From the NCBI GenBank assembly GCA_036337945.1, contig JAYZDF010000034.1, positions 1-59,764 on the forward strand: a DNA stretch of 59,764 bases, given 5' to 3'. Positions 8,501 to 15,147 of the stretch are shown in pieces. The number at the start of each line of letters is the position of its first letter. The stretch's first letter is position 1. The DNA is from JAYZDF01 sp036337945 (lineage in GTDB: Bacteria > Myxococcota > Kuafuiibacteriia > Kuafuiibacteriales > Kuafuiibacteriaceae). A program made the position numbers and the translations under genes. The notes beneath the pieces were generated by a model. The model had not been told where the DNA came from. It made no database searches and saw only the letters and a list, made by a program, of their open reading frames with translations.

Positions 8501-10754
8501 ATCCCCAGCATTCGACCGTGCCGTTTGAAAGAACAACACACATATGGGCGTCACCGGCTGCCATATCACTGAGCCCTACGAACGAAGCGACCTGAACCGG
8601 TGAAACAGCAAACGCGTTCGTTGACGTGCCAATTTGCTGATAAGTGTTATCGCCCCAGCAATAAATGGATCCGTCCGTTCGTGATGCACAGGTGAAATAA
8701 GCCCCCGTCGCGAGTGCCGTAACATTTGATAGACCTTCAACTCGGGTTGGTTCGTTTTGGTTACGGGTGTTACCAAGACCTAATTGCCCAAACCGATTAT
8801 CACCCCAACAATAAACAGAACCATTTTGCGTACGAGCACACGAATGAGCGCGGCCCGCGACAACATCAATAGGGTCATCGCATCCCGAGTTTAGGCAGTT
8901 CCACGCACATTCATCTCCACTGGCTGCACAACGGCACTCGCCTGAGTTACAAATAGAACTGACAGGACAGGTTTTTCCGCAGACTCCACAATGATTTAAG
9001 TCACGGTCCAAGTCTACGCACTGACCGTCACATATAACCGCGTTTGCGCCAGGACAGCGGCACTCACCATTAGTGCAAACCGCACCCGCTGGGCACTCTT
9101 TTCCGCAAGAGCCGCAGTGTAATATGTCATTACTCAAATCAACACAGTTTCCATCACAGGCGGCTGGGACAGAAGATGTGGAAGCACAGATTAGCGCAAA
9201 TTCTGCACTGATCGTTCGCGTCCCAGTCAGAGTAAAGGAGCAAACGTTTTGATTTACGCAATTCTCGCCTTGCCATTGAGTGAGTTCAAATAAAGGCTCG
9301 GGTTCAGCCAGAAGCTCAATCACTGTCCCGGCATTGAAGACTTCGCTGCAGTCAGTCCCACAATCAATGCCCGAAGGACTCGACGTCACCCGACCACCTT
9401 CTGTCACTGCGACATCAAGTGAGTGTTGAATCGGTTCAAACCGCGCGACAACTGTTCTATCCTGATCCATATTGATCACGCAGTCTTCCGTACCAACGCA
9501 TTGATTATCTACCCAGCCACTGAAGTACGAGTATTGGTCGGGTTCTGCGGACAAAGTCACCAACACATCTGGTCGATACGAAGCGAAGCAATTATTCCCG
9601 CAGTCAATCCCGCTAGGGTTTGATTGAATACGACCATTACCTATTTTCGTAATCGATAAATCCCATCGAAATTCCGCGAATTCGGCAATCACATTCAACG
9701 TAGACGTTACTGTCAGGGCACATGACGGCAATCGATCGCAGGAAGGCGCTCCTCGCCAGCGGATAAATTCGTAATCAGGGCGAGCAATCGCTTCTAAGGT
9801 GAGCTCTGTTCCAAATGGATAATCGTAAGAGCATGCTCCGGTGCTATTCTCGTCGCAGTCAATTCCCGTGGGTTGCGAGACCACTTTTCCAAGACCGCCC
9901 GTTACACTGACACTTAGGTTCAGGGCGTCGGCTTGAAATTGTGCGGTCACAGTTTTATTATCATCCATCACCAGATCACAGGTTGTGGATGTTCCGGTGC
10001 ATCCATTGTCCCAGGCGATAAACCGATGACCTGGACTTGCTTCAGCAAGGAGCTGCAACGGCGTTCCATAATTGAACGAACTTCTACAGACTCCGCCCGA
10101 GCGAGCGCAGTCAATGTCTCCGGGTTGACTGCGCACTCGCCCGCCTCGTGGACGGGTTACCTCTAAGGAACGAGAAGTGATCACGAAGCTCGCTTTACAG
10201 CTGATGGGATTTTTCTCGATAGGTACTTCAATGACTGGTGTGGACGTTGGGACATTTGTACACCCGGTCCAAACCGAAAAATTATGACCAGGGTCAGCGA
10301 CGGCAGTGAGAGTAACGGTGGTTCCCTCAGAAAAATCATATTCACACGCTTTTCCGCAATCAATCCCTTCTGGTTCAGAGGTCACTACGCCTCCCCCCTC
10401 AACCTCGGTTCGAAGAAGAGTACCTAACTTTCGAAACGAAGCGCGTACAGTTACATCTTCAGAGACCGAAAATCGACATGATTTGCTTGAAGCGTTACAA
10501 GGTCCGGTCCACCCCAAAAACCTCGCGCCAGGATTAGGTTGAGCCTCGAAAACCAATTCAGTTCCGACTTCTACTCGCGTCGTGCATGGCAGCTCGCAAT
10601 CAATAATACGAGCCACATCATTGATAGTTCCGGGGCCTTCAATATCGAGGGAGACCGAAAACAGTACAGCTTGGTTTTGTTGCACGGCGTCCTGACAAGC
10701 AGTGATCATCAAAGCCGCAAAGATGAAAAAGAGACGCAATTTGAAGTTCGTCAT
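5538..10754 (-). CDS. Giant lipoprotein: InlB-like repeats, Cys-rich modules and 21 RCC1 blades
   Basis: About 1,738 residues from ATG 10754, chosen because it opens a lipoprotein signal (MTNFKLRLFFIFAALMITAC) with Cys as the acylated residue; a GTG at 10793 would add 13. Order: six divergent InlB-like repeats with paired Cys (for example GIDCGTDCSEVF), two Cys-knot modules of the CGSCGKECPAG type, 14 consecutive RCC1 blades, a third Cys-rich module, then 7 more blades to the C-terminus. Blades carry an HSCA...CWGxNxxGQLG pattern, suggesting one disulfide per blade, as fits an exported protein. RCC1 propellers are seven-bladed, so 14 + 7 suggests three complete propellers. Likely outer-membrane-anchored and surface-exposed, for adhesion or binding. 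Ligand unknown. Confidence 0.88.
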   Translation of the reverse strand: MTNFKLRLFFIFAALMITACQDAVQQNQAVLFSVSLDIEGPGTINDVARIIDCELPCTTRVEVGTELVFEAQPNPGARFLGWTGPCNASSKSCRFSVSEDVTVRASFRKLGTLLRTEVEGGGVVTSEPEGIDCGKACEYDFSEGTTVTLTAVADPGHNFSVWTGCTNVPTSTPVIEVPIEKNPISCKASFVITSRSLEVTRPRGGRVRSQPGDIDCARSGGVCRSSFNYGTPLQLLAEASPGHRFIAWDNGCTGTSTTCDLVMDDNKTVTAQFQADALNLSVSVTGGLGKVVSQPTGIDCDENSTGACSYDYPFGTELTLEAIARPDYEFIRWRGAPSCDRLPSCALTVTSTLNVIAEFAEFRWDLSITKIGNGRIQSNPSGIDCGNNCFASYRPDVLVTLSAEPDQYSYFSGWVDNQCVGTEDCVINMDQDRTVVARFEPIQHSLDVAVTEGGRVTSSPSGIDCGTDCSEVFNAGTVIELLAEPEPLFELTQWQGENCVNQNVCSFTLTGTRTISAEFALICASTSSVPAACDGNCVDLSNDILHCGSCGKECPAGAVCTNGECRCPGANAVICDGQCVDLDRDLNHCGVCGKTCPVSSICNSGECRCAASGDECAWNCLNSGCDDPIDVVAGRAHSCARTQNGSVYCWGDNRFGQLGLGNTRNQNEPTRVEGLSNVTALATGAYFTCASRTDGSIYCWGDNTYQQIGTSTNAFAVSPVQVASFVGLSDMAAGDAHMCVVLSNGTVECWGWNAFGQLGVAGNQNSGSPNLVTNLGPANQISAGQAHTCARMNQGLVNCWGANDRGQLGNGSNISNSQPTIVIGAVNIDEVASGSNHNCARQSSGQVICWGDNREQQLGDGTTVTRYVRTLANLTTEAVSLSMGQDHSCAVTSNQEVVCWGNNTYGQLGTAQTNARVHAVSVNATDLDLGHNHTCVVDDSNNVQCWGANEDGQIGEGTNEFDIIPNQYRYVENLENITQVVQGQTHVCALQSSGLVFCWGQNLYGELGRGNYLDSLTPVQVVDITDAVEIAAGLYHTCARRSSGEVMCWGWNFYGQVGDGTNFAKPRPTSVPGISDARELALGAEFSCVVRQSSDILCWGRNSDGQLGNGNNTNQLTPDSVTNLSSVTSLSAGGYHACAVLNNGTVQCWGRNDAGQLGDGSTTSRNIANGVVGLASATSMTAGTRHSCAVLNNGTVQCWGANGFGQLGDQTLTQKRTPVEISTSNTIQQLSAGDVHTCALGTNGQAECWGNNSDGQLGDGTLTQRTMPTLVAGLVDSVNLSAGATSSCSVLLSGQILCWGNNAYGQLGDGTTNSRNSAVFTQIIEGRSSPTFALPPAICAGQRIDFTNDPQNCGACDQRCAQNATCVASQCQCSDGSRCAWKCLSSGGCDDPVQLSSGLRYTCALRGQGEIYCWGTNNFGQLGNGTVTNALTPTAVNGISSAEQVSAGTSHACARLQTGVVQCWGINTSGQLGTGNFASQIRPQTVSGISGVIDVAAGGKHSCAVIQSGDVYCWGANDWGQLGNGTLVGTTLPSLVTGLSDVIQISLGDEHSCARTQRDEVYCWGQNDRGQLGNGSFNFRAFPAYVRQDAADIRLGDRHSCLLSNFGSMDCWGANNFGELGISSTIDQPSPITVLGLSDLAQIDAGGSQTCATNNDGEVYCWGDNQLGQAGNGSVGASVLAPSKVSAGTLVRTTAVGGEHVCSLADSGQIICWGDNAFGSLGNGSVRSRTYPGEVSAP

Positions 10755-10819
10755 GGGCTTCGGCACAATAATCTTGATTCGGTGAAAATTCACCCACGAA
10801 GATGAGAAACCTCGGATGG

Positions 10820-10834
10820 TAGCTTAGCAAGCTA
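10820..10834. promoter_or_regulatory. Short palindrome in divergent promoter region
   Basis: TAGCTT-AGC-AAGCTA is a perfect 6-bp inverted repeat between the RCC1 lipoprotein gene and the HEAT/TPR gene. The interval 10755-10979 must hold the promoters of both. The palindrome lies 66 bases upstream of the RCC1 start and could be an operator or a leader hairpin. Low confidence in function. Confidence 0.35.
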
Positions 10835-10979
10835 ATCCGCCTGTTAGGGGGGCAATACCTGTCCAGAGCGAAAAATAGCTCAAAATTCGTGACGTTTCAG
10901 TCAAAAAAGACGGCAGAACTTGTATTCGCGGTCACTTATGCTTGGCATCTTGAGTCGAGTCACCTAGCAAAATTTAGAC

Positions 10980-13403
10980 ATGGCAATTACAATCATTGGC
11001 GAATCAAAGGCTGCTGGTGCCGATGTTCTCAGTTTCCCTGAGCACAACCTACCAGCACCAGAAACAGCGCCCGTTTTACAGGAAATCTGGAGCACAGATG
11101 AAATCTCTAAGCTCTTACGTCACGAGCACCCGATGATTCGGACGTTTGCTCTGCGGAAAATTGCAGACACAAAGAAAGATGACCTATTTCCTGCCCTCAT
11201 TGAGCGAATAGAAGACCCTGATCCAGCGGTGGCACGAACCGCCATTGAAATTGTGGGGGAGCTAAACCTCAAAGACGCCATCGAAAACCTCACAAAGATC
11301 TTTTCGAGTAGCACGGGAGAATTGGCCGCGGATGCGGCTGTTGCTTTGGGTAGAATCGAGCCGCAGATTCTTGCGGACCTCGTTCGTAAACGTGGACGGC
11401 TGGACGATTATGCATACGCCATTACGACCATGCAGCTCGCTCGAGTGGAAACCGAGGATGCCCGCGCCTACCTGAAAAAAGCTATGGACCGAGCAGGTGC
11501 GCTAAGCACAGGACGGCGAGTCGCTCTTTATACCGCAGGTCTGATGTCTGGCGATACAGCACTCATCAAACGAGTTTTAGCAAATGCCATGGCTGATTCA
11601 AGAACGGAGCCAAAAGAAGGAGAACCAGATTCCGCTGCACGACTCGCTGTTGGCGCGGCAGCAGGTCTCCCCGCATCTATGTCGAGAATTTCGGCCGGCG
11701 AGGCACTGCTCAAAAGTATCGCACCTGAAAGCGATGACCGCATTCAAGACGACGCTCAAAAAGTGTTTGTCGCTTCGCTTAGAAATAATGAACCCGTCAA
11801 AGCTATACAAGGACTCGCGCCCCTAACCGTCCACGGCGTATCCGAAATGGCTCGCCCCGAACTTCAATCTGCTGGAAGAAGATGTCGTGCGCTACTCGAC
11901 ATACTTATCGAACAAGCCCCAAAAATGACGGGTTTTTCGCCTGAAGCACTTGCAGTTTTTGCTGCAGCAGCCCTGGACTCTGCGGCCGTGGTTCACTCAA
12001 GTCAAAATAATCCGGCGGAAGCACCTGCTTTGATCGCGCTGGGCAAAGTTTTCGAAATAGAACCAAATGTATTTATCGAAAGTTCAAGCGAAGAGCTTCG
12101 CGACCTATTTTCAACCCAAACCTCCAGAGATGTAAGGCAAACTTGTAAGATTCTAGCTGTTAATCCAATCGAGGAAGATCTTGCTTTAGATAAAATCGTT
12201 ACGGCTTTGGTTACAGCAGAAAACGGAACTGCGGTGATTGATGCCGCGGCAGAAGCCCAAACAGAGCACCTGGGACGAGCACTCTTAAGAGTCGCTCGTT
12301 CACAGAGAGAGCATGCAGAGACCATTGCTCTTGAAGCTTTGCAGCGGAGACCTCTTGAAGAACATGTGGCAACACTTGCTTTGATTATTGCTGCAGAGCT
12401 TGGAACCAAGCGTCTATCTCTTGCTATCGGCCGCAGGTTTTTAGAATTGCGCAAAATCGATCGCATGAGATTTGCAAATGCAATCATAAAGCTTGGTGAC
12501 CTAGATCTCATCGAAATGGTGAAAGCTCGCGCATATGCAGACGAACCAGAAGAAGCCGCGTGGGTATTGTTGAGCTTGCTTGGTAATCACTCGATTGAAA
12601 ATGAACTCGCAGAAGCGACTGCGCGGGTGAAAAAACGAGAAGAACTAAGAGACGATTATCGTCTTGCACTCCCTTTACAATGCGAAAACTGCGGAGAACT
12701 TCTCACCTATCGCATGTTCTCGGTGTTTATTGATCCGCAAGCCACCGATCGTCACGGAGACCCCGCGTTTGTGGGTGACACACGCTGTAAGGCATGTGGA
12801 GTCGAAGATAAACTAAAGGCGACCGATATCGCTGCACGTATAATGACGGAGAGCATGATGAGCGCACTTGCCAACTTTGAACAAGGCAAGGTGTCAGAGG
12901 CACCTCCACGAGTAGTACCACGTCGAACGCGTTATAACGGCAAAGATATGAGCGTCGCAGACGCCGCACGACAAGCAGACAAAGATGTCATCGAATCACC
13001 CGAATCAATTCGCGCGCACCTGAGACGTGCACGAATTCGGCTGCTGCTTCGACGATATAATACGATAGAGGATGCTGGTCGAGCGAAGGAAATTGATCCG
13101 AGGTCTGCCGAAGCTATGTACGTGATGGCCGGTGCACTCGCACAAAAAGGAGACTTGGACGAAGCGGTCCGAGAGCTTGTGGAAGCACGAGATATTCTTC
13201 TGGCAGAGGAAAATCCGAGACTTTATGAAGAAACAAAAGAAGTTCTTCTGCGTGAAGCGGATAATAGCCTTCTTCAACTCGAAAATCTCGGAGCCAAAAT
13301 TCCTGAAGAGCTCGACCTATCAAAAGCCCGAAAAGAAGAAGAAGAACGCATAGAAGCGTTTCGTCGGAGACAGGCCGGTATCGAAACCTCATCGAACAAA
13401 TAG
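10980..13403 (+). CDS. HEAT-repeat / zinc-ribbon / TPR protein
   Basis: An 807-residue protein without a signal peptide. Residues about 40-200 form HEAT-like helical pairs (HPMIRTFALRKIAD, DPDPAVARTAIEIVGEL), and further alpha-solenoid continues to about 550. A four-Cys zinc ribbon is seen as CENCGEL near 567 and CKACGVE near 602. Residues about 675-760 are TPR-like (AEAMYVMAGALAQKGDLDEA). The C-terminus is a charged helix rich in Lys, Glu and Arg, ending at TAG 13401. The frame stays open past this TAG into a SEC-C zinc motif listed separately. Solenoid plus zinc modules suggest a cytoplasmic scaffold. No enzyme motif. Function unknown. Confidence 0.85.
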   Translation: MAITIIGESKAAGADVLSFPEHNLPAPETAPVLQEIWSTDEISKLLRHEHPMIRTFALRKIADTKKDDLFPALIERIEDPDPAVARTAIEIVGELNLKDAIENLTKIFSSSTGELAADAAVALGRIEPQILADLVRKRGRLDDYAYAITTMQLARVETEDARAYLKKAMDRAGALSTGRRVALYTAGLMSGDTALIKRVLANAMADSRTEPKEGEPDSAARLAVGAAAGLPASMSRISAGEALLKSIAPESDDRIQDDAQKVFVASLRNNEPVKAIQGLAPLTVHGVSEMARPELQSAGRRCRALLDILIEQAPKMTGFSPEALAVFAAAALDSAAVVHSSQNNPAEAPALIALGKVFEIEPNVFIESSSEELRDLFSTQTSRDVRQTCKILAVNPIEEDLALDKIVTALVTAENGTAVIDAAAEAQTEHLGRALLRVARSQREHAETIALEALQRRPLEEHVATLALIIAAELGTKRLSLAIGRRFLELRKIDRMRFANAIIKLGDLDLIEMVKARAYADEPEEAAWVLLSLLGNHSIENELAEATARVKKREELRDDYRLALPLQCENCGELLTYRMFSVFIDPQATDRHGDPAFVGDTRCKACGVEDKLKATDIAARIMTESMMSALANFEQGKVSEAPPRVVPRRTRYNGKDMSVADAARQADKDVIESPESIRAHLRRARIRLLLRRYNTIEDAGRAKEIDPRSAEAMYVMAGALAQKGDLDEAVRELVEARDILLAEENPRLYEETKEVLLREADNSLLQLENLGAKIPEELDLSKARKEEEERIEAFRRRQAGIETSSNK

Positions 13404-13424
13404 AACAACGTTTTCGGCTCAGAA

Positions 13425-13508
13425 ATGCTCAAGACCAAGCGTAATGACTCCTGCCATTGTGGAAGCGGCAAAAAGTTTCGAAAACATCATGCTCAACACA
13501 AGGAATAA
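13425..13508 (+). CDS. 27-residue SEC-C-like zinc-motif ORF, in frame behind the HEAT/TPR stop
   Basis: Reads MLKTKRNDSCHCGSGKKF and continues RKHHAQHKE before TAA. The core NDxCxCGSGKKF is the SEC-C zinc-binding signature found at the C-terminus of SecA and many unrelated proteins; the last ligand pair, usually Cys-Cys or Cys-His, is His-His here. The ORF is in the same frame as the preceding 807-residue gene, separated by TAG and seven sense codons. SEC-C modules normally end larger proteins, so this is either a detached tail created by a nonsense mutation, a readthrough extension, or a free micro-protein. No good Shine-Dalgarno precedes its ATG, which favours the first two. Confidence 0.55.
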   Translation: MLKTKRNDSCHCGSGKKFRKHHAQHKE

Positions 13509-13524
13509 GTGCGCGAGCAGTTCG

Positions 13525-14097
13525 TTATAAGTCCCATCGTTCTCCACCAAGACGAAAAGAAATCCCCAGGGAAGCACCTAAGGTTATTCGGCTGATTCCT
13601 TGGAAATCGGTTCTGGGGGAGATGTCTACCCACGAAAGATCCAGCTCTACAAACCAACCGCGACCTGTGTTTAACCATGTTTGTGCGTATCCCGCAGCGA
13701 CGCCCGAGTATATGCCAGCACCACACTCTTGCGTTCCGAAACCGCCGCGTAGACGCCCGTACACGAGTGTTTCAATTTTATTGTCATCTACTTCGCGTTT
13801 TCGAAGGCTCGCACCCAAGCCAAAAACGGATTCGCCACCAGATGAAGCCGGTCCTGTCGCATTCGTTCGGTACAGAGTAAAAGGCGCGTAGGTATCAAAG
13901 GCCAACCACGGAAGAACTTCGAACTCGAGAACCGGAAGAAGACCAAGTCGAGTACCCTCACCAAACGTAAACTCCGCCGAATCATCGACGACAACGGGAG
14001 TAATTTGACCGGCTAAACCGAGATTGAAACGAATCGCCTCGGCCTCACCTGCAAAAAAGAGGCAGCCAAACCCAGCAACTAACGCGACACGCTTCAT
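13525..14097 (-). CDS. Predicted outer-membrane beta-barrel protein, small
   Basis: A 190-residue protein with a clean signal peptide (MKRVALVAGFGCLFFAGEAEA, cleavage after the second AEA-like stretch). The mature part alternates strands with many Gly and aromatic residues (GLLPVLEFEVLPWLAFDTY, ITLGASLGISFRLG) and looks like an eight-strand barrel of OmpA-barrel size. I do not recognise a named family. It converges on the SEC-C ORF with a 16-base gap and lies downstream of the two small genes 14177-14951 on the same strand. Confidence 0.65.
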   Translation of the reverse strand: MKRVALVAGFGCLFFAGEAEAIRFNLGLAGQITPVVVDDSAEFTFGEGTRLGLLPVLEFEVLPWLAFDTYAPFTLYRTNATGPASSGGESVFGLGASLRKREVDDNKIETLVYGRLRGGFGTQECGAGIYSGVAAGYAQTWLNTGRGWFVELDLSWVDISPRTDFQGISRITLGASLGISFRLGGERWDL

Positions 14098-14113
14098 ATA
14101 CTCATTCGAGTAC

Positions 14114-14133
14114 GACGCTCCAGCAAAAGCGTC
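14114..14133 (-). promoter_or_regulatory. 6-bp hairpin between small genes
   Basis: GACGCT and AGCGTC flank an 8-base loop in the 79-base gap between the glycine-rich gene and the small barrel gene, both on the minus strand. No T-run follows. It could weaken read-through or sit in the barrel gene's leader. Weak evidence. Confidence 0.3.
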
Positions 14134-14176
14134 AAGTGCAAGCCTGGCTACGCTCTTGAAGGTTTATTCTGAGGCA

Positions 14177-14485
14177 CTAGGTATTGAAGTATTTATTTGC
14201 CATATGGTTAGGCTCGATCGCTTTTTGCCCACCTTTTTGTTCTTTGACCGCTGCAAGTTTTTCGAGAGCATCGGCTATTTTCTGCAAAATCGCGCCAATA
14301 TCGCCGCCATTTTTCCCCGCTGCTTTACGGACATCTTTTGGATCTGCTTTATCTTTCTTTCCAATTCCACCAAGGACCTTTTCAAGAATACCCCCGAATA
14401 GTCCTCCTGGACCGCCCTCGCCGCCCTTACCTAGAGCTCCACCAATTACCTTTGACGCGATACCGCCTACGATTCCACCTAACAT
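14177..14485 (-). CDS. Small glycine-rich hypothetical protein
   Basis: A 102-residue protein. The first 45 residues are Gly-rich and mildly hydrophobic (MLGGIVGGIASKVIGGALGK), followed by a charged segment and an amphipathic helix (ILQKIADALEKLAAVKEQK). The N-terminus resembles glycine-zipper membrane-associating segments. No family recognised. It starts one base after the stop of the upstream gene at 14487, so the two are almost certainly translated from one mRNA. Confidence 0.55.
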   Translation of the reverse strand: MLGGIVGGIASKVIGGALGKGGEGGPGGLFGGILEKVLGGIGKKDKADPKDVRKAAGKNGGDIGAILQKIADALEKLAAVKEQKGGQKAIEPNHMANKYFNT

Positions 14486-14486
14486 T

Positions 14487-14951
14487 TTACTTTGCTTTCC
14501 TTCTTAGTCGCTGCATTCGCGACATATTCAAATTTTTCCCGAGAAGCTGAGACAGATCAGAACGGACCTCATTTTGCCGTCCTGGTTGGTTTTTGAGTTG
14601 AGGAGCTGAAGTTATTCGATCCGTGCAAATAAAGTTCTGCGAACCGACTTTGTAAATTCTATCCCAGCTCGGCACAAGCTCCACCGCGTCATTAATTGGA
14701 CTGGCGATTTCCTGCACCTCTGCCTTTATCTCAGATTCGATATCTTCTAGCGCCGCATCAAGCTCAGAAAGTAGTTGCTCCTGAGGGTCCATGACCGCTT
14801 CTTGTGACAACTGACCACCGTCTTCCAGAAGCGCCATGAGTTCTGCCTCAAGGCTACTGGAAGGGTTATCCTCAGTCGCCGAACCGGTCCAATCGAACTC
14901 TTGATCGACATAATCGAGGATGTCTCGCTTATCGTGACTCACAACGGTCAT
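14487..14951 (-). CDS. Acidic hypothetical protein
   Basis: A 154-residue protein with no signal peptide, an acidic helical middle (SLEAELMALLEDGGQ, SELDAALEDIESEIKAEV) and a basic C-terminus (MSRMQRLRRKAK). I do not recognise the family. It is the first gene of a two-gene unit with the glycine-rich protein; an intrinsic-terminator-like hairpin lies about 90 bases upstream of its ATG on the same strand. No clear ribosome site. Confidence 0.55.
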   Translation of the reverse strand: MTVVSHDKRDILDYVDQEFDWTGSATEDNPSSSLEAELMALLEDGGQLSQEAVMDPQEQLLSELDAALEDIESEIKAEVQEIASPINDAVELVPSWDRIYKVGSQNFICTDRITSAPQLKNQPGRQNEVRSDLSQLLGKNLNMSRMQRLRRKAK

Positions 14952-15040
14952 AAGTAGAGCAGAAAGCGTGCCAAATATAAGCTTCAGTCATTTCAACAAT
15001 CTACAATGATTTCGATCAGATAGGCAGACAGGCATGCACT

Positions 15041-15073
15041 AAAAAAGGGGCATGCCACATGTGGGTATGCCCA
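15041..15073 (-). terminator. Intrinsic terminator-like hairpin on the minus strand, upstream of the 14951 gene
   Basis: Read on the minus strand, GGGCATACCCACATGTGGCA forms an imperfect stem with the following TGCCC (outer 6-bp pairing GGGCAT/ATGCCC), followed by CTTTTTT. This is a classic intrinsic terminator, but no minus-strand gene lies just upstream; the neighbour is the start of the divergent GH57-like gene. It may be an attenuator in the leader of the 14951-14177 unit, the end of a small RNA, or a block to antisense transcription. Confidence 0.6.
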
Positions 15074-15147
15074 AGGACACGTAGCACTCTTTGAGATGTA
15101 AAAAGGCAGATGACGACTTCACATCACGTGCGCTAAGCGACTGTTCT

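Noticed and set aside
13404..13424. TAG recoded as a sense codon genome-wide
   Set aside because: Many clear genes here (HD hydrolase, barrel at 784, valS) end in TAG at the expected family length, so TAG is a normal stop.
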